Shown here: one piece after another, positions 1 to 10,365 of the stretch
Layout of the letters: each line of letters opens with the position of its first letter
Position numbering within the stretch: the first letter of the stretch is position 1
DNA from: Gluconacetobacter takamatsuzukensis
GTDB taxonomy: Bacteria; Pseudomonadota; Alphaproteobacteria; Acetobacterales; Acetobacteraceae
NCBI RefSeq assembly: GCF_014174275.1
Contig: NZ_JABEQK010000003.1
Span: 358,989-422,988, forward strand
DNA length: 64,000 nt
Direction: 5' to 3'
The notes under the pieces: model-generated
The model's input: only the letters and a program-made list of their open reading frames with translations
What the model was told of the DNA's origin: nothing
Databases searched by the model: none
Translations under genes and position numbers: made by a program

Positions 1-845
1 ATCAGGCCCTTCTCGCGCAGCATCGGCCCGATCGCCTCGCAGATCTCGCGGTCGCGCGGGCTCAGCTCGACCTTCACCGCGCGGCCGCCCACATGCATGT
101 TCGACCGCGCCTCGCCCTGCGCCGGCACGCGGTTGATCGCGCCGATCGGCACGCCGTCGGCCAGGATGATGCGCTTGTCCCCCTGGCGCACCGCCGGCTC
201 GTAGCGCTGGATCATCAGCGGCTCGCGCGAACGCGCGAAATGCATCTCCAGCAGCGAATTCAGGTTCTCGTCATCCTCGCGGATACGAAACACCCCCGCC
301 CCGCCATTGCCGAACAGTGGCTTGACGATAATGTCCCGCCACTCGGCGCGGAAATCACGGATCGCCAGCACATCCCACGTCACCAGCGTCGGCGGCATCA
401 GCTCGGGAAAATGCGTGACCAGCAGCTTCTCGGGCGCATTGCGCACCGATTCCGGGTCGTTGACCACCAGTGCCCTGCCCGGCCCGGTGCCGTGCACATG
501 CTCCAGCATGTGGGTGGCGCTGATATACGCCATGTCGAAGGGCGGGTCCTGGCGCATCAGGATCACATCCATCGCGGACAGGTCGATCACCTGCTCCGCG
601 CCCAGCTCGGCATGGTCGCCCGCGACCCGCCGCACCCGCGCCGGGCGCGCGCGCGCCGTCAGCCGTTGGGCCCGCGCGCCCTCGGCCACGCGCCCCTCGC
701 GCAGGCTCAGCCCCTGCACCTGGTAGACGAACAGGTCGTACCCCCGCGCCTGCGCTTCCAGCATCAGGGCAAAAGTCGAATCGCCGTTGATGTCCACCCC
801 CGACAGGGGGTCCATCTGCACGGCAACCTTCAGCGAGCGGGACAT
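1..845 (-). CDS. gshB: Glutathione synthetase (C-terminal part beyond window)
   Basis: ATP-grasp enzyme that joins gamma-glutamylcysteine and glycine to make glutathione in the cytosol. The N-terminus reads [20 protein letters not shown] and continues with the [12 protein letters not shown] block typical of proteobacterial GshB. Further in are [12 protein letters not shown], the [15 protein letters not shown] block, the [13 protein letters not shown] glycine-rich ATP-grasp loop and [21 protein letters not shown]. The ATG at 845 begins exactly where the family begins. The gene runs off the left edge, so the last roughly 35 residues are missing here. It follows greB on the same strand after a 91-base gap. 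Identity is very secure. Confidence 0.95.
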   Translation of the reverse strand, partial: MSRSLKVAVQMDPLSGVDINGDSTFALMLEAQARGYDLFVYQVQGLSLREGRVAEGARAQRLTARARPARVRRVAGDHAELGAEQVIDLSAMDVILMRQDPPFDMAYISATHMLEHVHGTGPGRALVVNDPESVRNAPEKLLVTHFPELMPPTLVTWDVLAIRDFRAEWRDIIVKPLFGNGGAGVFRIREDDENLNSLLEMHFARSREPLMIQRYEPAVRQGDKRIILADGVPIGAINRVPAQGEARSNMHVGGRAVKVELSPRDREICEAIGPMLREKGL

Positions 846-936
846 CAACGCGACCTCCGGGTACAATCCGATACCGTGATGACACGATCTGTCACCGGCC
901 CTTGCTTCTTAGTCGAGTTCTCGGCCGCGAAAAACC

Positions 937-1485
937 TCATAGCGCATCCACCCCGACAGGTTCGGGGTACGAAATGGCCAGGATCTCGATCAATTCGGCG
1001 CCCGAGGGCGTCATCACCCGCACTTCGTCGCCCACCTGCCCCCCCAGCAGGGCCCGGGCGACGGGCGATGCCAGGCTGACCTGCCCCACTGTCAGGTCAG
1101 CCTCGTCCACACCCACGATCACGACCGTCCGCTCCACATCCTCTTCCGTCACATAGGTCACGGTGGCACCGAAGAAGACCCGATTCCGCTGGGTCTGCGC
1201 GGCCGGATCGACCACGATCGCCTTCTCGATGCGGCGCGTCAGAAAGCGCACCCGCCGGTCGATCTCCCGCAGCCGCCTCTTACCGTACAGATAGTCCCCG
1301 TTTTCCGAGCGGTCGCCGTTCCCCGCGGCCCACGACACGATCTCGACGATGCGCGGCCGCTCCTCGTACAGCAGCGCGCTCAGTTCCCGCCGCGTCGCAC
1401 CCATGCCGGTAGGGGTGATGTAGCGCGACACCCCGTCTATGGCGCGCGGCCGCGTCTCGTCATCATCGTCGTCATCGTGCGTCAT
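937..1485 (-). CDS. greB: Transcription elongation factor GreB
   Basis: Gre factors enter the RNA polymerase secondary channel and stimulate cleavage of backtracked RNA. The 182-aa product has the N-terminal coiled-coil block EERPRIVEIVSWAAGNGDRSENGDY followed by RRLREIDRRVRFLTRR; the basic GDRSENxDY/LREIDRR pattern is GreB rather than GreA. The C-terminal FKBP-like domain holds VTYVTEEDVERTVVIVG. A poly-aspartate stretch (DDDDDDE) directly follows the chosen ATG at 1485 and is unusual for the family; an in-frame ATG three codons upstream (1494) is possible. The start lies 15 bases after the stop of the upstream aldose epimerase gene, so the two are probably co-transcribed. Confidence 0.92.
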   Translation of the reverse strand: MTHDDDDDDETRPRAIDGVSRYITPTGMGATRRELSALLYEERPRIVEIVSWAAGNGDRSENGDYLYGKRRLREIDRRVRFLTRRIEKAIVVDPAAQTQRNRVFFGATVTYVTEEDVERTVVIVGVDEADLTVGQVSLASPVARALLGGQVGDEVRVMTPSGAELIEILAISYPEPVGVDAL

Positions 1486-1500
1486 GGGCCACATTGTGCC

Positions 1501-2388
1501 TCAGCACGCGGTCAGCGCAAAATGGATGTGCCCCTCCAGCCGCGCCCCGGGCGCCAGGATCGTGATCCCCCGGTCGGTCACGCCGGCATGGTTCAGCGCA
1601 TCGTTCATGTTGCTCACCGGCTCCACGGCGATAAAATTCTTCTCCGGCGGCGTGAACAGCACCAGATGGCGAAAGGCCGGACTGGCCGAAACGGTCAGGG
1701 CCAGCCCGTCATCGGGCCAGCGCAGGAAGGCCGCGCCGTCCCAGCCGGCATAGCAATTGTCGATCGCCTGGTCGGTAACGGCGCGCATATGCTCGAACGA
1801 CCACTCCCCCGTGGCCGGCACCCGCAGCGCCGGCAGGTGGTGCTCGTCGTTCGTCCACACCGTATCGGCCGAAAACCCCAGTTTCACGCCGCTGCGCCGG
1901 GGAAAATAGGGGTGAAACCCCAACCCGACCGGCTGGGGCCGCTGATCGATATTCTCGATCACCATCCCCACCGCCAGGCTCTCCTCGCGCAGGTCGAAGC
2001 GGATCTGCGCCCGGTAGGCAAACGGCCATTCATCCATGGGGCGGTCGTAGGGCGGGTGCCATTCCAGTTGCAGCGTGGCACTGTCGTCGCTCAGCAGCTC
2101 CAGCTCCCACGGATGTTCCCACCCGTTGCCGTGGATCACATGCGGCTCGCCGGCGAAATTCGGCTTCATCCGGTAGTCCGCGCCATCAAAACGGAAATGC
2201 CCGTCCGCGACCCGGTTCGAGAACGGCACCAGCGGATAGGCCGCCACCTTGTGCCCCTTCTGCGCCAACAGGTTCGGATCGCTGACGGTGTCGAGCACGC
2301 AGACATCCCCACTTTTCCAGTAGCTCACCGCGCCGCCCAGTTCGGGTAACAGGCCCAGCCGGGCCGCCCCCGCCTTCAGTTCGATCAT
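1501..2388 (-). CDS. Aldose 1-epimerase family protein
   Basis: Galactose-mutarotase-like protein of 295 aa, predicted to interconvert alpha and beta anomers of an aldose or to act on a related sugar. Seen: PLVPFSNRVADGHFRF, the HGNGWEHPWEL segment with the family histidine, GLGFHPYFPR (second conserved His in a His-Pro-Tyr-Phe context) and FIAVEPVSNMNDALNH with the catalytic-type glutamate. The substrate cannot be told from sequence. The ATG at 2388 was chosen because the protein then starts with the family's MIELKAGAARLGLLPELGG; the frame is open further upstream but that part lies inside uvrB. It sits 88 bases downstream of uvrB and 15 bases upstream of greB. Confidence 0.88.
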   Translation of the reverse strand: MIELKAGAARLGLLPELGGAVSYWKSGDVCVLDTVSDPNLLAQKGHKVAAYPLVPFSNRVADGHFRFDGADYRMKPNFAGEPHVIHGNGWEHPWELELLSDDSATLQLEWHPPYDRPMDEWPFAYRAQIRFDLREESLAVGMVIENIDQRPQPVGLGFHPYFPRRSGVKLGFSADTVWTNDEHHLPALRVPATGEWSFEHMRAVTDQAIDNCYAGWDGAAFLRWPDDGLALTVSASPAFRHLVLFTPPEKNFIAVEPVSNMNDALNHAGVTDRGITILAPGARLEGHIHFALTAC

Positions 2389-2476
2389 CCGTCTCTTTTC
2401 CCGTCCCTGTTCACCCTGAAAGACCGTTTCGGAAACCGCCGCCGAACCGCCGCCGGCAAAGCTTCCGCAACAGCCT

Positions 2477-4714
<2,238 letters not shown>

Positions 4715-4834
4715 GGTTCAGGACTGTGGGCATCGCGCGACGCCAGCGCAAGAGCCGTCGCGCGCGCACCAGCCCGCACGCCGGGCGTGCCGATTCGGTT
4801 TGGGAATCGCGCCGCCTGTCCCTACACTGGGCGG

Positions 4835-5626
4835 ATGGACGGTACCCTGTCCCCCCAATCCCCTCCCTATGTCCGGGTCATCGACCTGGAAACCAGCGAC
4901 CGCGACGCCGCGCAGGGCGGAATCGTAGAAATCGGCTGGCAGGACGTGGCGCAGGCACCCGACGGCTGGCAACTGGCCGACAGCCCCCACGCCCGTCTGA
5001 CCCACCCGGGCGGCCCCATCGCGCCGTGGACCACGGCCATCCACCACATCACCGATCACGATGTGCGCGACGCCCCGCCGATCGCCACCGTCGCCCCCGG
5101 CATCCTGCGCCCGCCGGCCCGCCCCCAGGCCTTCGCCGCCCACCGCGCCAGTTTCGAGCAAGGCTGGCTGCGCGCCCACCTGCCGCCCGCCCTGATGGCG
5201 GGCACGGGCTGGATCTGCACCTACAAATGCGCGCTGCGCCTGTGGCCCGACGAGCCCGGTCATTCCAACCAGGGCCTGCGCTACTCCCGCCGCCCGGCAG
5301 GCCTCGACAAGCATCTGGGCAACCCCGCCCACCGCGCCGGCCCCGATGCCTATGTCACGGCCCACCATCTGCGCGACATGCTGGCCCTGGCCTCGGTGGA
5401 ACAGTTGCTGCGCTGGTCGCGCCAGCCGGCGCTGCTGGTGCGGGTGCCCCACGGCCCCCTGCGCGGCCGCCGCATCCGCACGCTGGCCACAAGCGACCTG
5501 GACCGGCTGCTGGCCAACTGCCGCCCGCCCGGCCCCGACCTGGCCTTCGCGCTGCGCACCGAACGCGCCCGCCGTACAGGACAGGACGACGCCACCTCCA
5601 TGCGCCAGCTCGCCCTGCCCCTGTAA
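4835..5626 (+). CDS. DnaQ-type 3'-5' exonuclease (DEDDh)
   Basis: 263-aa protein with an RNase T/DnaQ-like fold. Exo I is VIDLETSDRD (Asp and Glu ligands), the exo II region is FAAHRASFEQGW, and exo III has the DEDDh arrangement in HRAGPDAYVTAHHL. The intervening HHITDHDVRDAPP is the usual post-exo I segment of epsilon/exonuclease X-type proteins. A roughly 80-residue C-terminal part (LLRWSRQPALLVRVPHGPLRG) resembles the extra domain of exonuclease X-like enzymes. It is divergent from uvrB with 120 bases between starts. Inferred role: trimming of DNA or RNA 3' ends in repair; the substrate is not shown. Start is the ATG at 4835. Confidence 0.82.
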   Translation: MDGTLSPQSPPYVRVIDLETSDRDAAQGGIVEIGWQDVAQAPDGWQLADSPHARLTHPGGPIAPWTTAIHHITDHDVRDAPPIATVAPGILRPPARPQAFAAHRASFEQGWLRAHLPPALMAGTGWICTYKCALRLWPDEPGHSNQGLRYSRRPAGLDKHLGNPAHRAGPDAYVTAHHLRDMLALASVEQLLRWSRQPALLVRVPHGPLRGRRIRTLATSDLDRLLANCRPPGPDLAFALRTERARRTGQDDATSMRQLALPL

Positions 5627-5648
5627 CACCCCGAGGGGGCTGGGAAGA

Positions 5649-7013
5649 TCAGCCCTCGACCGGCGGCGGCACCCGTGCCTGCTGCAACAGCTCCGCCTGC
5701 CGCGCCGCCAGCTTGGCCGAATCGAAATCGGCGATCAGTTCCTGGAACAGCCGATACCAGTTCAGCTTCGCCCCCAGCCGCAGGAACACGCTGCCCAGCC
5801 CGATCGCCGAACGGTCCACCAGCACGAACTCGCGCGGCGGCCGCACCCCCCCGGTCTGTTTCAGCCCGGCATAGACCCGCTCGGCCACCGCACGCCCATA
5901 TTGCGGATCGTCATTTTCCTGGATCGCCCGCACACGGTCCTGCATCAGCGGCTCGTAGACGAAGCGCGCCCACTCGTTCAGCACACGCATGGTCTCGCGC
6001 GACATGTTGACGAAGCCCCAGGCCTGGTAGGCGTGATAGGCCAGATCCTCGTCATTGGTCTCCAGCGCGCGATACAGGTCGATGATCCCCTGCACGAAAC
6101 GGGCCGGGAAGATCCGGATCGCGCCCAGGTCCAGCAGGTTCAGCCCGTAATCGGGCCGCACCGTGAAATTGCCCATATGCGGGTCGCCATGGATCACGCC
6201 GTTGCGATAGAGCGGCACGTACCAGGCATGGAACAGCGCCCGCGCCATGGCATCGCGCTGCTCCTGCGACGGGTCGGCATCCAGCACCGACTGCACGCCC
6301 CGCCCGTCCAGCCAGTCCATCACCAGCAGCCGCCGCGTCGTCAGGTCCTCGACCGGCATGGGCACGCTGACATCCGGGCACCCGGCCAGCATCAGGTTGT
6401 ACAGCCGCAGGTTCGCCGCCTCGCGCAGATAGTCCAGCTCTTCCTGCAGGCGCGCGGTCAGCTCCACCAGCACGTCGTCCTGCTTGATGGTGCTGTCGAT
6501 GCGGTAATACAGCCCCACCGCCATGCGGAACTGCCGCAGGTCGGAATCCACCGTGGCCTGCATGTCCGGATATTGCAGCTTGCACGCCACCCGGCGCCCG
6601 TCGGGCAGCACCGCCCGATGCACCTGCCCCAGGCTGGCGGCGGCCGCGGCCTCATGCTCGAACGAGCGGAATCGCCGCTCCCAGTCGCGTCCCAGCTCGG
6701 CGCTCATCCGCCGGCGCACGAAGCTCCACCCCATCGGCGGCGCATTGGCCTGCAACTGCGCCAGCTCCGCCGCATATTCGTCCGGCAACGCGCCGGGAAT
6801 GGTGGACAGAAGCTGCGCCCCCTTCATCAGCGGCCCCTTCAGCCCGCCGAGAATCGATTTCAGGTCCCCGGCATGGGTGGCGTGGTCGGTGCGCAGCCCC
6901 ATCTTGTGGCCCGCGATGCGCGCCGCGATACCGCCGACCGCGCCCGACGTCCGCACCATCCGGCGCAGCTCGCCGAACATGCCGGTATTGTCCAGATCCC
7001 GTTCCTCCGCCAC
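5649..7013 (-). CDS. ABC1/UbiB-family atypical kinase
   Basis: Member of the ABC1/ADCK/UbiB family of protein-kinase-like ATPases, mostly linked to ubiquinone or lipid metabolism. Seen: the family-specific KxGQ-like motif LMKGAQLLST, the A-rich loop AAAAASLGQVHRA, Lys in VACKLQYPD, the catalytic-loop equivalent VIHGDPHMGNF, and LLDLGAIR where most relatives have a DFG. No transmembrane tail is apparent. Start: GTG at 7013 lies one base after the pepF stop with GGAG ten bases upstream. A TTG at 7037 (overlapping pepF) and an ATG at 6980 are alternatives. Tight linkage to the peptidase suggests one transcript. It is not the canonical ubiB of a ubi operon, and its substrate is unknown. Confidence 0.85.
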   Translation of the reverse strand: MAEERDLDNTGMFGELRRMVRTSGAVGGIAARIAGHKMGLRTDHATHAGDLKSILGGLKGPLMKGAQLLSTIPGALPDEYAAELAQLQANAPPMGWSFVRRRMSAELGRDWERRFRSFEHEAAAAASLGQVHRAVLPDGRRVACKLQYPDMQATVDSDLRQFRMAVGLYYRIDSTIKQDDVLVELTARLQEELDYLREAANLRLYNLMLAGCPDVSVPMPVEDLTTRRLLVMDWLDGRGVQSVLDADPSQEQRDAMARALFHAWYVPLYRNGVIHGDPHMGNFTVRPDYGLNLLDLGAIRIFPARFVQGIIDLYRALETNDEDLAYHAYQAWGFVNMSRETMRVLNEWARFVYEPLMQDRVRAIQENDDPQYGRAVAERVYAGLKQTGGVRPPREFVLVDRSAIGLGSVFLRLGAKLNWYRLFQELIADFDSAKLAARQAELLQQARVPPPVEG

Positions 7014-7014
7014 G

Positions 7015-8853
7015 TCAGGCACGCTCCAGTTCGTCAATAAATCCGGCGATCACGTCCAGCCCCTTGCGCCAGAAACCCGGATCGGCCGCGTCCAGCCCGA
7101 ACGGCGCCAGCAATTCGCGATGCCGCATCGTGCCCCCCGCCCGCAGCATGTCCAGATATTTGTCCTGGAACCCCGCATGACCCGACGTGAAGACGCCATA
7201 CAGCGCATTCACCAGGCAATCCCCGAACGCATAGGCATAGACATAGAACGGAGAATGGATGAAGTGCGGGACATAGGTCCAGTACACGTCATAATCCGGC
7301 GTAAAGTTGAAGGCCGGGCCCAGGCTCTCGGTCTGCACCTGCCGCCAGATGGCGCCGATCCGCTCGGGCAGCAATTCGCCCGATTTCCGCTCGTCATGCA
7401 CCAGGGTCTCGAACCGGTAGAACGCGATCTGGCGCACGACCGTGTTCAGCATGTCCTCCACCTTGGCGGCCAGCATCAGCCGCCGCCGCGCCGGATCGGT
7501 CTCGGCATCCAGCAGCGCGCGAAAGGTCAGCATCTCCCCGAACACGCTCGCCGTCTCGGCCAGCGTCAGCGGCGTGCCCGACATCAGGTACCCGTGCGGC
7601 GCCGCCAGCACCTGGTGCACCCCATGGCCCAGCTCGTGGGCCAGCGTCATCACGTCGCGGGTGCGGCCATGATAGTTCAGCAGCAGGTAAGGGTGGACCG
7701 ACGGCACGGTCGGATGCGCGAACGCCCCCGACGCCTTGCCCGGCACGGGGGGGGCATCGATCCACGGATTGTCGAAGAACCGCCGCGCCACCGCGCCCAT
7801 GCGCGGGTCGAACCCTTCATAGGCCGCCAGCACCTGCCGCGTGGCCTCGTCCCACGGAATGGTCCGCTCGTCCGCCGCCGGCAGCGGGGCATTGCGGTCC
7901 CAATGCTCCAGCTTCTCCAGCCCCAGCCAGCGCGCCTTCATCGCGTAATAGCGATGCGACAGGCGCGGATAATCCTCCGTCACCGCCTGCACCAGCGCGT
8001 CGACGACCTCGTCTTCCACCATGTTGCTGCGATTGCGGTACGAACCCGGGCGCGGATAATGCCGCAGCGAGTCGGTAATCGCCTTGTCCTTGGCCAGCGT
8101 GTTGGTAATCAGCGAAAACAGCTTGATATTGTTCCCGAACACGGTGCCGATCGCCTGCGCCGCGCGCTCGCGCACCGCCCGGTCCTGATCCGACAGGCGG
8201 TTCAGCGCCTCGCCCACCGTCAGCTCCCGACCGTCCAGCGGAATGCGCAGCCCGGCCATCGTCTCGTCGAACAGCCGGCTCCACGCCGCCGCCCCCGTCA
8301 CCGATTTCTCGTGCAGGACCTGCTCGATCTCGTCGGTCAGCTGATGCGGCCGGAAAACCCGCAGGTCGCGCAGGAACGGCGCCCACACCGCCAGCGCCGG
8401 GTCCGCCAGGCGGGCGGCCAGATCCTCGTCCCCGATCCGGTTCAGCTCCAGGGTAAAGAACAGCAGATGGCTGGAGATATCGGTCAGCCGCTCGTTGATC
8501 GACTGCGAGAACCGACCGATCCCGGCATCCGACGAATCGCCGGCAAACAGCAATTGCGCGTATGACGCCGCCCGCCCCAGCACCTCGTCGATTCGCTGAT
8601 ATTTCCCGATCGCCTCGGCCATGTCGGCCGGCGCGGCCCCGGCCAGCCGGCCCTTCCAAGCGGCGGCAAAGGCGGCGGCGTCCGATTCGGCCTGCGCCAG
8701 GTCGGTGCGCAGCGCATCCGATTCGGGGCTCTCATACAGGTCCCGCAGATCCCAGCGCGGCAGGTCCCCGATCGTACCGGCCGGGGCACCGCCATCGGCG
8801 GCCCGCAAGGGGCTGTGATCCATCGGGCCGGAGACAAGATTCAACGTCGGCAT
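7015..8853 (-). CDS. M3B-family oligoendopeptidase (PepF-like)
   Basis: Zinc metallopeptidase of about 612 aa, predicted to cleave short peptides in the cytoplasm. The zinc site HELGH is in DVMTLAHELGHGVHQVL, with the third-ligand glutamate in TASVFGEMLTF. The C-terminal substrate-binding segment has YVYAYAFGDCLVNALYG, typical of PepF/M3B. There is no signal peptide. Three starts are possible: GTG 8859, ATG 8853 and ATG 8823. An AAGGAG sits 10 bases before 8853, which I chose. The stop abuts the following ABC1 kinase gene. Confidence 0.92.
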   Translation of the reverse strand: MPTLNLVSGPMDHSPLRAADGGAPAGTIGDLPRWDLRDLYESPESDALRTDLAQAESDAAAFAAAWKGRLAGAAPADMAEAIGKYQRIDEVLGRAASYAQLLFAGDSSDAGIGRFSQSINERLTDISSHLLFFTLELNRIGDEDLAARLADPALAVWAPFLRDLRVFRPHQLTDEIEQVLHEKSVTGAAAWSRLFDETMAGLRIPLDGRELTVGEALNRLSDQDRAVRERAAQAIGTVFGNNIKLFSLITNTLAKDKAITDSLRHYPRPGSYRNRSNMVEDEVVDALVQAVTEDYPRLSHRYYAMKARWLGLEKLEHWDRNAPLPAADERTIPWDEATRQVLAAYEGFDPRMGAVARRFFDNPWIDAPPVPGKASGAFAHPTVPSVHPYLLLNYHGRTRDVMTLAHELGHGVHQVLAAPHGYLMSGTPLTLAETASVFGEMLTFRALLDAETDPARRRLMLAAKVEDMLNTVVRQIAFYRFETLVHDERKSGELLPERIGAIWRQVQTESLGPAFNFTPDYDVYWTYVPHFIHSPFYVYAYAFGDCLVNALYGVFTSGHAGFQDKYLDMLRAGGTMRHRELLAPFGLDAADPGFWRKGLDVIAGFIDELERA

Positions 8854-8999
8854 CGGCACGCCACTCCTTCAACGCCCCCGGCACGTCACGTACGGGGGGC
8901 CGGTCCTGCCCTGATCTCTACCAGACTGTCCCGGGCATGTCGCCGCCGGCAAGGCGGTCCCACCCGCGCGTCCCCGGCGGGCACACGCAGGTACCGCGC

Positions 9000-10142
9000 C
9001 TATCCCAGTGCCGGCAACCGTTCGATGAAACGCCCCTTGCGGGCATGCCGTTCGCGAATTCCGTCCAGACGGCGGCAGAAATCCTCCCCCGTCCCCTGCT
9101 CCCCGGCGAGGGCCCGCAGGTCCAGTAGAAGACCCAGCGCCCTGTCGTAGCCCGCCGCATTCCGGCGCTCGATCTCCGCCTCGACCTCGCCCCACACCGC
9201 CTCGCCCTGCGTCAGAAGACCGTCCAGACGCGCGCGCCGGGCACATTCCTCCTCCGCCGCCCGCCGCGTCCGCTCCATCGCCGCGCGCTGCGCCTCTTCC
9301 CGTTCCCGGGCCTCCCCGATGGCATGGGCACGGGCGCGCAGTTCGCCCGCCATGCGCAAGCCGACGACAGGCCGGCCACCCGGCGCCTCCGCCTCCAGGC
9401 GACGCCGAAGCAGCAGCCGAAGCTCGCTGGCCACCAGGCAATCGCCCTGCGCCAGCCGGGCCAGCAGCCCGTCCTTTTCCCCAGCCGTCAATTCCGCGAC
9501 AAGCCGCCCGGCGATATCCGGGGCGAAAACCTCATCCGCGGGCACGTCGCCACACCGCTCCGACGCCGCCGCGACAAGGTCCCGATCAATGCCGAAGAAT
9601 CGCGCGAAGGATTCGAGCGCGCCCGATAGCGGCCCGATTCCCGGCAGCGGTTCCGCCGCATCGTCCGGGACGGTGCCATCCGCGACCGCCGTCAGCCACA
9701 GCAGGTAAAAGAATCGCAGATCCCCGCCGATGGCATCCGCCCGCAAAGGCGCCAGCGCGGCCAGCCAGTCCGAGCCGCCCTCGCCCTCCGGCTCCAGATC
9801 CTCGCGAACGATATCCAGGATCAGGTTCTCGCCGGACAGTCTCAGCGCCGCGCAATCGACGGGGCGCAGGAACGCGTCCAGGGACCTCGGATCCACCAGC
9901 CGCCGGGGAAAGCGCAGCATCAGACGATGCGTCCCCCAATCGGCGACATAAAGATGCAGGTCGAACCAGCGTTCCACCAGCGTAACCGGGTCGCCCTTGA
10001 AATCATCCCCGTCGGAGGTAACGGCAAAGCGCGTCGCCGTGATCTCCGCCCGCGACGACAATGCCCGCAAGGCCTCGCGGCACACCGCGTCAAGCGGCCG
10101 GTCGAGCGCCAGGAACGCGTAATACTGATATTCGCCCAACAC
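9000..10142 (-). CDS. Uncharacterised 380-aa protein
   Basis: I do not recognise a function. The N-terminus (GTG start, MLGEYQYYAFLALDRPLD) and the block GDPVTLVERWFDLHLYVADW followed by GTHRLMLRFPRRLVD look like a family of hypothetical proteins found in scattered bacteria; that is memory, not a search. The middle third is alpha-helical and acidic. Residues about 265-330 are rich in Arg, Glu and Ala (ARAHAIGEAREREEAQRAAM) and look like a coiled coil. There is no signal peptide, membrane segment or cysteine motif. It stands alone, 224 bases after gltB on the same strand and about 140 bases before pepF. Codon use matches its neighbours, so there is no sign of recent transfer. Confidence 0.75.
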   Translation of the reverse strand: MLGEYQYYAFLALDRPLDAVCREALRALSSRAEITATRFAVTSDGDDFKGDPVTLVERWFDLHLYVADWGTHRLMLRFPRRLVDPRSLDAFLRPVDCAALRLSGENLILDIVREDLEPEGEGGSDWLAALAPLRADAIGGDLRFFYLLWLTAVADGTVPDDAAEPLPGIGPLSGALESFARFFGIDRDLVAAASERCGDVPADEVFAPDIAGRLVAELTAGEKDGLLARLAQGDCLVASELRLLLRRRLEAEAPGGRPVVGLRMAGELRARAHAIGEAREREEAQRAAMERTRRAAEEECARRARLDGLLTQGEAVWGEVEAEIERRNAAGYDRALGLLLDLRALAGEQGTGEDFCRRLDGIRERHARKGRFIERLPALG

Positions 10143-10285
10143 GGCCCCTCATCGGATCTCGCACTATCCTCGATAAGATGGACCGGTATAAATCCGCAAG
10201 AACCCCCGTCAATGCCAACGCCGGGGTCGGTCTCCCAAGAACAGACGCAAACATCCCCCTCGGCCCGGCAGACCGCCAGGCGACC

Positions 10286-10305
10286 GGCAGGGCCCCAGCC
10301 CTGCC
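10286..10305 (-). terminator. Hairpin downstream of gltB
   Basis: Eight-base perfect inverted repeat GGCAGGGC / GCCCTGCC with a four-base loop, about 60 bases past the gltB stop on the gltB strand. No T-run follows, so it may be an mRNA 3'-end stabilising hairpin or a weak terminator. The rest of the 10143-10365 gap shows nothing else I can name. Confidence 0.35.
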
Positions 10306-10365
10306 TCAATCACCTGACAGCGACGGGTTTTCCGGCAGCACGACCGTTCCGGCCATGCAACGCGC

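Noticed and set aside
4776..4792. CGCACGCCGGGCGTGCC, also present inside the inverted-repeat element at 35.66 kb, considered as a second partial copy
   Set aside because: Only a 15-17-base palindromic core is shared with no flanking similarity, so chance is likely.
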